DNA from: an uncultured Mediterranea sp. | GTDB lineage: Bacteria > Bacteroidota > Bacteroidia > Bacteroidales > Bacteroidaceae | Assembly (NCBI GenBank): GCA_946007445.1 | Contig: CAMGAL010000087.1 | Location: forward strand, 1-8,245 | Length of the DNA stretch: 8,245 nt | Direction: 5' to 3' | In this document: in pieces, positions 1 through 6,569 of the stretch | How positions within the stretch are numbered: position 1 is the stretch's first letter | How the letters are laid out: each line of letters opens with the position of its first letter | Notes under the pieces: model-generated | What the model was told of the DNA's origin: nothing | The model's database searches: none | Seen by the model: the letters and a program-made list of their open reading frames with translations, nothing else | Program-made: the position numbers and the translations under genes

Positions 1-120
1 CCCGAAGACATCGAGTACTACATGTGCGGCCCCGGCCCCATGTCGAAGGCTGTCGTTGCCATGCTCACCGACCTCGGCGTCGAAGAGAGCTCCATCATGT
101 ACGACAACTTCGGAGGCTAA
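1..120 (+). CDS. nqrF: Na+-translocating NADH:quinone reductase subunit F, C-terminal end (partial)
   Basis: Only the last 39 codons and a TAA stop are present; the gene starts before the window. The visible residues contain the CGPGPM motif followed by a helix and an ending of the form LGVEES..MYDNFGG. This matches the C-terminus of NqrF, where the CGPxxM segment belongs to the NADH-binding lobe of the ferredoxin-reductase-like domain. In the family, NqrF is the membrane-anchored subunit that takes electrons from NADH through FAD and a 2Fe-2S centre into the sodium-pumping NQR complex. Being the last nqr gene of the usual nqrABCDEF order, it is followed directly by a strong hairpin, as expected at an operon end. 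The FAD and iron-sulfur domains cannot be seen here. Other reductases share the CGPxxM motif, but the DNFGG ending favours NqrF. Confidence 0.88.
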   Translation, partial: PEDIEYYMCGPGPMSKAVVAMLTDLGVEESSIMYDNFGG

Positions 121-142
121 TCCCTCCCATCCCTCTATAGTG

Positions 143-178
143 AAAGACCCCGATTGGCTCCTGCCGGTCGGGGTCTTT
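143..178. terminator. Bidirectional hairpin terminator between convergent genes
   Basis: Positions 143-158 pair with 163-178 around the 4-base loop TCCT. The outer 11 pairs are perfect (AAAGACCCCGA against TCGGGGTCTTT), followed by two G-T wobbles and three G-C pairs next to the loop. It lies 22 bases after the nqrF stop and 10 bases beyond the stop of the convergent transporter. Both strands end the stem in TCTTT, so it can serve both transcripts. No long U-tract follows on either side, so termination strength is inferred from the stem alone. Confidence 0.85.
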
Positions 179-188
179 GGCTAATGGA

Positions 189-1079
189 CTACCGCTTTGT
201 AGAGATAATCATGAAGGTCACGGCAGACATCGCTATCAGTATGCCGATGATGATGTGGTGGGTCAGCGCCTCGCCAAACACCAAAGTGCCGACAAGGATA
301 GCCGTTATGGGCTCGAATACCCCCAACACCGAGGCCTTCGTCGCACCGATGTTGCGGGTAGCGACGGCGAGTGTGGCCGTCGATACGATGGTCGGCAGAA
401 TGGCCAGTCCCACCAGGTTCAGCCAGTCGAGCTTGGTCTCAATGCCCGTCGTCAGATGCTCGCCCGAGGCCATCAGCATTCCCCAAAAGATGAGGGCACC
501 TACCAGCAGCACATAGAATGTCAATAGCGAGTTGGGGATATGGCTGATCGTCTTGCTGCGGTTGATTATGACGATAAAGATGGCATAGGCCAATGCCGAG
601 CCGATAGAGAGCAGCACCCCTATCGGGTTAATCTCTTGCGTAGAGTCGCTCTGCGTCATAATGATGACACCCACCAATGTGGCACCAATGGCGAGCCACA
701 CCGGCCACGAGGGGACCACGCGCAGAAAGACCATAATCAGTGCCACCAGCACAGGATAGAGGAAGATCAGCGTGGTGGCTAATCCGGACGGAATGTAGTT
801 GTATGCCTGGAACAGGCAAATGCTGCTGGTCGTGTAGCACAAACCGAGAGTGAGCAGTATGCCAGCCTGCTTCCACGATACTCTGAAGCGCTGCTTATCC
901 AATAACAGGAGTGCTCCAAGAATCAATACGGCCATGCCATACCGAAAAAATAGAATCGACTCGATGGCTGCTCCGTTCTTCATCAGCGGCATACCAAACA
1001 GGGGATTCAGTCCGTAGGCGATGCCCGTGATGATGCCTGCGGGATAGCCAATCATTGCTGCTGTGCTTAACTTTTTCAT
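189..1079 (-). CDS. EamA/DMT-family inner-membrane transporter
   Basis: A 296-residue, very hydrophobic protein with about ten membrane helices arranged as two EamA repeats, roughly residues 10-140 and 155-293. This is the normal size and architecture of drug/metabolite transporters, which export amino acids, nucleosides or other small metabolites across the inner membrane. Family-like segments include the helix end with YNYIPSGLATTLIFLYP in the first repeat and GATKASVLGVFEPITAILVG in the second, the typical AS.....P helix. The substrate cannot be told from sequence. The start is supported by a GGAGA at 1084-1088, four bases before the ATG. The gene is separated from the upstream kinase gene by 106 bases containing 11-bp direct repeats, so it may have its own control. 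By eye its codons are less GC-rich than those of the neighbouring genes, which could mean a different origin; this was not computed. Confidence 0.87.
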   Translation of the reverse strand: MKKLSTAAMIGYPAGIITGIAYGLNPLFGMPLMKNGAAIESILFFRYGMAVLILGALLLLDKQRFRVSWKQAGILLTLGLCYTTSSICLFQAYNYIPSGLATTLIFLYPVLVALIMVFLRVVPSWPVWLAIGATLVGVIIMTQSDSTQEINPIGVLLSIGSALAYAIFIVIINRSKTISHIPNSLLTFYVLLVGALIFWGMLMASGEHLTTGIETKLDWLNLVGLAILPTIVSTATLAVATRNIGATKASVLGVFEPITAILVGTLVFGEALTHHIIIGILIAMSAVTFMIISTKR

Positions 1080-1106
1080 TTTATCTCCATGTGTTTGTTT
1101 CTACAA

Positions 1107-1161
1107 ATGGGAATACTTGAGGAATGTTTGAGGAGTATGTGAGGAATGTTGAAGGAATACT
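1107..1161 (-). repeat. Five 11-bp direct repeats in the transporter leader
   Basis: On the + strand, five consecutive 11-mers fit one pattern: ATGGGAATACT (1107), TGAGGAATGTT (1118), TGAGGAGTATG (1129), TGAGGAATGTT (1140) and GAAGGAATACT (1151). The units at 1118 and 1140 are identical. In the sense of the downstream - strand transporter mRNA the unit reads AACATTCCTCA. The block lies 28-82 bases upstream of that gene's ATG and 24 bases after the kinase stop. An 11-bp period places each unit on nearly the same face of the DNA helix, so an operator is possible. A degenerate non-functional tandem repeat is equally possible. Confidence 0.7.
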
Positions 1162-1185
1162 AAGGATGGAAGTAAATAGGAAACC

Positions 1186-3366
1186 TTACACCGGCAGAAT
1201 AAACAGGAAGCGGGCGCCGTGGGTGTAGTGGGTGTCGAGCCGCACTTCGCCCTGCAGTCGCTCGGCAATGATGCGGCAGATGTTGAGGCCCAGGCCACTG
1301 CCCTGAGCGAAGCTGTCCAGCTTGCGGAAACGCTCGAAGATGGTCTCGGCCTTGTCGGCAGGGATGCCACGGCCCGTGTCGGTGACGGAGAAGGTGAGGT
1401 GGCCAGGCTGCTCCTGCAGGGAGAGGTGGAGATGGATTTCGCCCTGCTCGGTGAACTTCTCGGCATTGGTCAGGAAGTTGATGAGCACCTGCTTGATACG
1501 CAAGCCGTCGCTCTGGATGGTGAAGTCGTCGGGCACCTCGGAGGTGAAGCGCAACTCTACGCCCTTGGGACAGCGGTGCTGCACGGTGACGAGCGATTCG
1601 CGGCAGACGGAGTTGCACGACACGGTCTCGACGTGCATCTCATACTTGCCGCTCTCCAGTTCGGAGAGGGTCAGGATGTCGTTCACCAAGGTGGTGAGCA
1701 GGTCGGAGTTGTGTAGGATGAGCTCGCTGAACTCTTTGCGCTCGTCGGCATCCAGCTCCATGCCTGGGTCGGTGAGTAGCTGGGAGAAGCCCACAATGGA
1801 GTTGAGCGGAGTGCGTATCTCGTGGCTCATGTTCTGGATGAACATGCTCTTCATGCGGTCGGCCTCTTCGGCACGGTGCTGTGCCTCCTCGGCATCTTGG
1901 AGGGCCTTCTCCATGCGGTGGCGGGTGAACATGAGCTCGGCGTTCTGCCGTTGCAGCTGGCGGGTCACCGTCCAACGGCGGCGCAGGTAGAGCATCAGCA
2001 GGAGCAGGATGAGCAGCATGGCCCCGATGATGAGAGAGCTGATGACGGAGCGGTAGTGGGCGTTGAGCTGGTGCTGGTGGATAACCTCCTTCTGCCGCTC
2101 GTTTTCCCAATGCTGCCGGTCGGCCTCCACCTGCTTCATGTCGGCTTCCGACTGCAGGCGCTGTAGCTCCAGGTCGCGGTTGTGCAGGGCCAGTTCGTGG
2201 TTGCTGGCATTGATCTTCTCCAAGGCCACCTGTTGCTCCATCTGCCGGAGTTGCAGCTGCGAGTTCCTCAGGTCGAGCTTCATGTTCTCCTGCTTCAGCA
2301 TTTCGGTTTCCAGTTGGGTAGTCAGTTCGGCCAGGTCGGCGCTCTGTAGCTCCTGTGTCAGCGAGTCGCGCACGATCTGCCTTCGGCGTTCCAGTTGGAA
2401 GGCCAGTTGGTAGTTGCCCATCCGTTCGTACAGGTGTGACTTGTAGAGCAGTCGGTCAGAGGGGTGGAAGATGGAGTCGGTGTAGAGCATGGCCGTGTCG
2501 TACTGCTTCAGCAGGGTGTAGTAGTACATCTGCACGAAGTAGTAGTGGGAGTCGCGCACGCTCTTGGTCTGTCGGTAGAGTTCCATCACTTGGCTGTACT
2601 TCTCCATAAACTCCGGGATGCGATCCATCTTGTAGAGAAATTCGCATTGCAGCTCCAGAGCTTTCACTCGGTTCATCTCCACAGGGGCTGTCTCTTCGGC
2701 TTTGATGGCGTTCTCCAGCCCTTGCTCCAGGTTACGGATGGTGTTGTGGGCATAGCAGGTGGCCAGCGAGAAGTAGGCATCGGAGGGCGACTGCTCAGGC
2801 AGGTATTTCAAGATATACTCCAAGGCTTGCCGGTAGTAGTCGGCAGCTATGCGGGGATTGGAGCGGACGTAGTAGATCATGCCCATGATGCGCAGGCAGT
2901 TGTAGATGCCGTAGGGAGTGTCGTCGGCGTAGGCTTCGCGCTTCATCTGCTCGGTCATCTGCAGGGCGGCCAGCGAGAGGCTGTGGTTGAGCAGCCAGAC
3001 GGCCTTCAGCTGGTAGGCGTAGTAATAGTAGCGGTCGAATCCGGTGCGGCGCGACACTTCCTGCACAAACTGCACCTCGCGCTCCATGTCCTCGCGCACG
3101 TTGAGCTGGGTGAAGTGGCGCATACGCAGCACGGCGCCCATACACTCGGCCTTCTGGTCGCCTTCGCGTCCGGCCTGGCGGTAGAGGCTGTCGGCATAAA
3201 TCAGGCACTCTGGCTTGCGCAGCACGCGTAGCCCCTTCTGGTAGAGGGCATAGAGATGGTCCTTTATCTTGTACGGATTGTTTTGGGCCGAGAGTGGCAT
3301 CCACAACCCGCAGAGGCTGATGAGGCAGATGAGGAGTCGGTAGATGGGTGCTTTCGACATAGTCAT
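1186..3366 (-). CDS. TPR-containing sensor histidine kinase without receiver domain
   Basis: About 726 residues. The order is: signal peptide 1-27 (hydrophobic core, PLSA then Q); a periplasmic TPR-like helical region about 30-330; a long charged and Gln-rich coiled coil about 330-438; one membrane helix about 440-461 followed by RRRW; a cytoplasmic linker coil; HisKA with MSHEIRTP, phospho-acceptor His515; and HATPase with the N box around Asn630/Asn634, G1 box DTGRG at 663-667, F box, and GSGLGL starting at 689. All kinase motifs are intact. The protein ends right after the ATPase domain, so there is no receiver and no DNA-binding domain. The cognate regulator is not in this window. TPR kinases of this shape are common in Bacteroidetes; their signals are mostly unknown. 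It is the last gene of the truA operon, 14 bases after the DUF3256 gene. I chose the ATG at 3366; the ATG at 3360 is equally possible. The frame stays open upstream to 4068, but that part lies over the DUF3256 gene and lacks a sensible N-terminus. Confidence 0.9.
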   Translation of the reverse strand: MTMSKAPIYRLLICLISLCGLWMPLSAQNNPYKIKDHLYALYQKGLRVLRKPECLIYADSLYRQAGREGDQKAECMGAVLRMRHFTQLNVREDMEREVQFVQEVSRRTGFDRYYYYAYQLKAVWLLNHSLSLAALQMTEQMKREAYADDTPYGIYNCLRIMGMIYYVRSNPRIAADYYRQALEYILKYLPEQSPSDAYFSLATCYAHNTIRNLEQGLENAIKAEETAPVEMNRVKALELQCEFLYKMDRIPEFMEKYSQVMELYRQTKSVRDSHYYFVQMYYYTLLKQYDTAMLYTDSIFHPSDRLLYKSHLYERMGNYQLAFQLERRRQIVRDSLTQELQSADLAELTTQLETEMLKQENMKLDLRNSQLQLRQMEQQVALEKINASNHELALHNRDLELQRLQSEADMKQVEADRQHWENERQKEVIHQHQLNAHYRSVISSLIIGAMLLILLLLMLYLRRRWTVTRQLQRQNAELMFTRHRMEKALQDAEEAQHRAEEADRMKSMFIQNMSHEIRTPLNSIVGFSQLLTDPGMELDADERKEFSELILHNSDLLTTLVNDILTLSELESGKYEMHVETVSCNSVCRESLVTVQHRCPKGVELRFTSEVPDDFTIQSDGLRIKQVLINFLTNAEKFTEQGEIHLHLSLQEQPGHLTFSVTDTGRGIPADKAETIFERFRKLDSFAQGSGLGLNICRIIAERLQGEVRLDTHYTHGARFLFILPV

Positions 3367-3380
3367 GGAAAATACTGAAA

Positions 3381-4019
3381 CTAAAAGTGTCCTTCCTTCC
3401 AAGTCCACGTCAGCGCCGGGCGCAGGTAGGGGCGTAGCCGCTCGGCCAGGTCGGCGGAGAGGAAGTCGGGGGTGGTGAAGGTCCACGTCAGCAGGGGCTG
3501 GTCGGGCGAGAGGTCGGCCTTCAGGAACGGATAGTCGGCCTGCCGGCGCAGGGATTGGTAGTCGGGCAGCTGCAGCGAGTCGGTCGGGGCGGAGAGGAAG
3601 TCGTCCACCGTGGGCAGGGCAGGCAGGTAGCCATCCGAGGGGAGGGGCTTCCAGTCGGTGGTGTAGAACTGCAGCCGGCTGTCGCACACCGGGGCACAAG
3701 CCGTGAAGATGGTGCAGACCACCTTGCCCCCATCGGGCAGGGGGAGCAGCTTCATCTGCCAGGAGGTCAGCTCGGTGAGCTGCAGGGCGATGTAGTCGTC
3801 CGTCAGCCGGGTCATTTCGCTCTGTCCGCCGAAGCGGTTGGTCACCTGGGCCTTCATGCCGCTGTCCAGAAAGTCGATGCAGTCGGCGCGGTTCACTTCG
3901 GTGAGCAGGGGGCAGAGCGAGTCGGGCAACTGCAGGAAGCACTGGCGGGCCGTCTGGGCCTGCAGCCCCAGGCAGAGGCTCAGCAGGCAGGCCAAGAGTA
4001 GGAGAGAGGTATGTTTCAT
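3381..4019 (-). CDS. DUF3256 family secreted protein
   Basis: 212 residues with a clear signal peptide (1-21, LGLQA then Q) and no lipobox, so it is predicted to be periplasmic. The mature part resembles the Bacteroidales family DUF3256 as I recall it. Recognisable blocks are LPDSLCPLLTEVNRADCIDF (residues 31-50), then DSGMKAQVTNRFGG with a following MTRLT..Y, then MKLLPL, and a C..F..C.PVCDS segment at 102-114. Four cysteines remain in the mature half (36, 47, 102, 108, 112 include candidates for disulfides). The function of the family is not known to me. It lies between an EamA transporter and a sensor kinase with 14-base gaps on both sides, so it is co-transcribed with them; a role as periplasmic partner of the kinase sensor domain is only an inference. 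The assignment rests on memory of the family pattern, not on a search. Confidence 0.82.
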   Translation of the reverse strand: MKHTSLLLLACLLSLCLGLQAQTARQCFLQLPDSLCPLLTEVNRADCIDFLDSGMKAQVTNRFGGQSEMTRLTDDYIALQLTELTSWQMKLLPLPDGGKVVCTIFTACAPVCDSRLQFYTTDWKPLPSDGYLPALPTVDDFLSAPTDSLQLPDYQSLRRQADYPFLKADLSPDQPLLTWTFTTPDFLSADLAERLRPYLRPALTWTWKEGHF

Positions 4020-4033
4020 GTTCGGTCTTATGC

Positions 4034-4933
4034 TTATTTACTGCCCAAATATAGGAAGAACATTCCAATCAGCACCAAGATGAGGTCGATGGCCTTGCTT
4101 TTTAAGTTCTTTTCACGGAAGAAGAGGGCGCCGAAGAGGAACGACACCACCACACTGCCCCGGCGCACCATGGAGACGATGGAGATCATGGAGTCTTCGT
4201 AGCTGAGGGCGTAGAAGTAGACAAAGTCGGCCGCGCAGAGGAAGAGGGAGATGCACAGGATGGTCCAATCCCAGCGGAAGGGGGTGCTCCGCTTGCGCGT
4301 GGGCCACCAGAGCAGCAGGATGATGGGACACATGATGGCCACCTGGTAGACGTTGTACCACGACTGCACCAGCATGGGGTTGAGGCGCGTCATGAGGTAC
4401 TTGTCGTAGAGTCCGCTGACGGCTCCCATCACGGCGGCCAGCACGATGCACCCTATCCAGCGGTTGTGGCGGAAGTCGATGCCCTCCTTCTTGCCCGAGC
4501 GGCTCAGCATCAGGAAGGAGGCCACGGCCAGCAGCACACCCACCCACTGGTAGAGGTTGAGCCGCTCGCCGAAGCACAGCATGGCACCCACCAGCACCAT
4601 GACGGGGCGGGTGGCATTGATGGGCCCCACGATGGTGAGGGGCAGGTGCTTCATGCCGAAGTAGCCCAATATCCACGACGACAGCACGATGAACGACTTG
4701 AGCAGGATGTATCGATGCTCCTCCCAGCCCGCCACGGGCATGGAGAGGATGGTGCCTTCGGTGAGCTGCGGAGCCCAGAGGGAGCAGCCGATGAAGGGCA
4801 GGAAGAGGAGGCTGGAGAAGATGGTGTTCAGAAAGAGCACCGGCAGGACGGCATTGTCCTTGAGCGACTGCTTCTTGAAGGCATCATAGAAGCCCAGCAG
4901 GGCAGCAGAGAGAAAAGCGAGTAGTAACCACAT
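4034..4933 (-). CDS. EamA/DMT-family inner-membrane transporter (truA operon)
   Basis: 299 residues with about ten predicted membrane helices in two EamA halves (about 1-135 and 150-297). Family-type segments are GYFGMKHLPLTIVGPINATRPV in the first half (around residues 89-110) and a second-half helix region with YALSYEDSMISIVSMVRRGS followed by an inner-membrane end of FLFGALFFREKN. It probably exports a small metabolite; the substrate is not evident. It is read right after truA (12-base gap) and before the DUF3256 gene (14-base gap), which supports one transcript. It is clearly different in sequence from the other EamA protein at 189-1079, so the two are not a recent duplication. The ATG at 4933 is chosen because it starts directly at the first membrane helix and gives normal family length. 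Confidence 0.88.
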   Translation of the reverse strand: MWLLLAFLSAALLGFYDAFKKQSLKDNAVLPVLFLNTIFSSLLFLPFIGCSLWAPQLTEGTILSMPVAGWEEHRYILLKSFIVLSSWILGYFGMKHLPLTIVGPINATRPVMVLVGAMLCFGERLNLYQWVGVLLAVASFLMLSRSGKKEGIDFRHNRWIGCIVLAAVMGAVSGLYDKYLMTRLNPMLVQSWYNVYQVAIMCPIILLLWWPTRKRSTPFRWDWTILCISLFLCAADFVYFYALSYEDSMISIVSMVRRGSVVVSFLFGALFFREKNLKSKAIDLILVLIGMFFLYLGSK

Positions 4934-4945
4934 GACTGAATAGGA

Positions 4946-5698
4946 TTAGGATAAAAACAGTTCGTCGGGATAACCCACATCCACCAGGAAGAGCGCCTGC
5001 CCCGGCACGGAGGTACCGGCCTGGCAACGGTCTTTCTGCTCGATGATGCGGCGGAAACCCTCGATGGTCAGTTTGCCGCGGCCCCCCTCCAGCAGGGTGC
5101 CCACGATGGCCCGCCGCATGTTGCGCAGGAAGCGGTCGGCCTGGATGGTGAATACCCACGTGTCGGCATCCACCTGCGTCCATCGGGCCTGCATGATGCG
5201 GCAGTTGTTGGTCTTCACGTCGGTGTGCAGCTTGCTGAAGCTGGTGAAGTCGGTGTAGCTGAATAGCGTGGCGGCAGCCTCGTTCATCCGCTCGAAGTCG
5301 GGGGTATGGAAGAGGCGGTAGCGGTAACTCCGGTGGAAGGGCTGCTTGGCCGTGGTGATGTAGTAGCGGTAGGTGCGCCACAGCGCGTCGAAGCGGGCAT
5401 GAGCATCGCTCCGTACGGGCCGCACGCCATACACCGAGATGTCGGGCGGCAGCAGGCGGTTCAGCTTGTCGGTCATGCGCAGCAGGTCGATGGGTGCCTC
5501 GTGGTCGAAGTGGGCCGTCATGTGCTCGGCATGAACGCCGGCATCGGTGCGCCCGGCTCCCACCACCTCCACCTCGCGGCGCAACAGGGTGGAGAGGGCC
5601 CGTTGCAGCTCGGCCTGCACGCTGTCTCCATTGGGCTGCACCTGCCAGCCGTGGTAGGCCGTGCCGTCGTAGGCCAGATCTATGAAATATCGCAGCAT
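4946..5698 (-). CDS. truA: tRNA pseudouridine(38-40) synthase TruA
   Basis: 250 residues, the normal length for TruA, a cytoplasmic enzyme that isomerises uridines 38, 39 and 40 in the anticodon arm of many tRNAs to pseudouridine. The N-terminus ([20 protein letters not shown]) and the catalytic block [11 protein letters not shown] are diagnostic; the catalytic aspartate is Asp52. [14 protein letters not shown] contains the conserved active-site tyrosine, probably Tyr110. The C-terminal half shows FTSFSK, then [20 protein letters not shown], also typical. It is complete and intact. It is the first gene of a four-gene operon continuing with an EamA transporter, a DUF3256 protein and a sensor kinase. 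Its ATG lies about 32 bases downstream of the palindromic promoter region at 5730-5760. The leader between them has no Shine-Dalgarno sequence, which is usual in this phylum. Confidence 0.97.
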   Translation of the reverse strand: MLRYFIDLAYDGTAYHGWQVQPNGDSVQAELQRALSTLLRREVEVVGAGRTDAGVHAEHMTAHFDHEAPIDLLRMTDKLNRLLPPDISVYGVRPVRSDAHARFDALWRTYRYYITTAKQPFHRSYRYRLFHTPDFERMNEAAATLFSYTDFTSFSKLHTDVKTNNCRIMQARWTQVDADTWVFTIQADRFLRNMRRAIVGTLLEGGRGKLTIEGFRRIIEQKDRCQAGTSVPGQALFLVDVGYPDELFLS

Positions 5699-5729
5699 GT
5701 TCTTTTTCGAAGTTAATCGTTAGCGGGGT

Positions 5730-5760
5730 GCAAAGGTACGAAAACTTTTTGTACCTTTGC
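5730..5760. promoter_or_regulatory. Divergent promoter region with inverted TACCTTTG boxes
   Basis: GCAAAGGTAC at 5730-5739 is a perfect inverted copy of GTACCTTTGC at 5751-5760, with A-rich and T-rich flanks (5741-5744 and 5746-5749) that extend the dyad. Each arm gives TACCTTTG, which fits the Bacteroidetes sigma-70 -7 element TAnnTTTG: at 5752-5759 facing the DUF5715 gene, and at 5731-5738 on the - strand facing truA. Expected transcript starts would be near 5766 (+) and near 5724 (-), giving short leaders. I do not see a clear -33 TTTG at the usual spacing on either side, so assignment rests on the -7 match and on position between divergent genes. Confidence 0.65.
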
Positions 5761-5808
5761 GCGCAGACAAACCAAAGAAACCGTTTCATATAGATTCATT
5801 CACGATTC

Positions 5809-6477
5809 ATGAAGATAAGAACCCTGGCCCTTGTGGCCCTACTGCCGACCCTCTGCACGCTGGCCGGATGCAAGAAAGACATGACGCTCAAGCTCAACGA
5901 GCCGCGCAACATTCACGGAGTCATCAGCTACCGCCGCTCCTTCCCCGACATCAACGACACCCACCTGGCCGTGGCTCAGGCCATCGGCATTGCCCCCCTG
6001 GCCAACCGCGCCGAGGCCGAAGCCCTGAAGGGGAAGCTGCGCCACATCGAGAGCGGAGACCTCTATCAGGTAGACTCCCTCACACACTCCATCCCTTACC
6101 TCACCCCCGGAGCCGCCGACCTGCTGGACAGTATCGGTCGTAACTTCCTCGACTCGCTGACCTGCAAGGGGCTCAACCCCAACCAGGTCATCGTCACCTC
6201 CGTGCTCCGCACCCGCGACGACGTCAACCGCCTGCGCCGCCGCAACACCAATGCCTCGCTCAACTCCGCCCATGCCTACGGCACCACCTTCGATGTCAGC
6301 TGGAAGCGCTTCTACAAGGTGGAGGACCCCGACGGCCGCCCCCTGCAGGATGTCAGTGCCGACACGCTGAAGTTGGTGCTCAGCGAGGTGCTGCGCGACC
6401 TGCGCGAGAAGCGCAAGCTCTGCTACATCAAGTATGAGTTGAAGCAGGGCTGCTTCCATATCACGACGCGCAAGTGA
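5809..6477 (+). CDS. DUF5715-type lipoprotein, M15-like metallopeptidase fold
   Basis: 222 residues. The N-terminus is a lipoprotein signal (TLAG before Cys21), so the protein is predicted to be membrane-anchored in the envelope. The core resembles D,D-carboxypeptidases of the M15/VanY type: a conserved SVLRTRDDVNRLRRRN stretch (131-146), then SAHAYGTTFDVSW (153-165) with the HxxGxxxD zinc-ligand pattern His155 and Asp162, and a final CFHI with His217 as the likely third ligand. In M15 enzymes the catalytic Glu usually sits three residues before that last His; here that place is Gly214, while a Glu is at 210. A peptidoglycan role is therefore inferred from fold likeness, and activity is uncertain. 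I recall Bacteroidales homologues named DUF5715. The ATG at 5809 is chosen because it gives a proper signal peptide. It is driven from the divergent promoter region; 92 bases with tandem repeats separate it from the GH105 gene. Confidence 0.82.
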   Translation: MKIRTLALVALLPTLCTLAGCKKDMTLKLNEPRNIHGVISYRRSFPDINDTHLAVAQAIGIAPLANRAEAEALKGKLRHIESGDLYQVDSLTHSIPYLTPGAADLLDSIGRNFLDSLTCKGLNPNQVIVTSVLRTRDDVNRLRRRNTNASLNSAHAYGTTFDVSWKRFYKVEDPDGRPLQDVSADTLKLVLSEVLRDLREKRKLCYIKYELKQGCFHITTRK

Positions 6478-6485
6478 CACGCATT

Positions 6486-6545
6486 CTCCTCTAACTCCTC
6501 TAACTCCTTTAACTCCTCTAACTCCTCTAACTCCTCTAACTCCTC
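6486..6545 (+). repeat. 9-bp tandem repeat (CTCCTCTAA) before the GH105 gene
   Basis: Six complete units starting at 6486, 6495, 6504, 6513, 6522 and 6531 plus a partial seventh from 6540. Five units are identical (CTCCTCTAA); the one at 6504 is CTCCTTTAA. The block occupies most of the 92-base gap between the DUF5715 and GH105 genes, ending 24 bases before the latter's ATG. Each unit contains a stop codon in one + frame, so it is not coding there. No gene or promoter box was found in this gap otherwise. Unit number is likely to vary by slippage between strains, which could alter leader length. Confidence 0.93.
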
Positions 6546-6569
6546 CTTCGAATTTTATAACATCAAATA

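Noticed and set aside
1080..1185. A terminator between the kinase gene and the transporter gene
   Set aside because: No GC-rich stem with a U-tract is visible on the - strand in this gap; only the 11-bp repeats and a short TTTGT/ACAAA dyad near the start codon.
2464..3231. Long + strand open frame opposite the kinase gene (255 codons)
   Set aside because: It is rich in His, Val, Leu and Gly, has no recognisable motif, and runs antisense to well-supported TPR and coiled-coil codons; typical of antisense frames in GC-rich DNA.
3367..4068. In-frame upstream extension of the kinase reading frame (would make a 960-residue protein)
   Set aside because: It lies wholly over the DUF3256 gene in another frame, is rich in Pro, Arg and Ala as GC-rich shadow frames are, and would place the kinase's clear signal peptide in the middle of a protein.
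189..4933. The two EamA transporters as a recent duplication flanking the kinase region
   Set aside because: Their sequences differ throughout, including the N-terminal helix and loop motifs; they share only the fold.
4884..5789. - strand frame overlapping truA (301 codons)
   Set aside because: It covers truA in another frame, is Arg/His/Pro-rich, and would run through the promoter dyad.
5839..6480. - strand open frame opposite the DUF5715 gene (213 codons)
   Set aside because: No signal peptide or motif; the + strand frame has a lipobox and conserved zinc-ligand motifs.
6486..6545. The CTCCTCTAA array as a CRISPR array
   Set aside because: Units are 9 bp and directly adjacent with no spacers.
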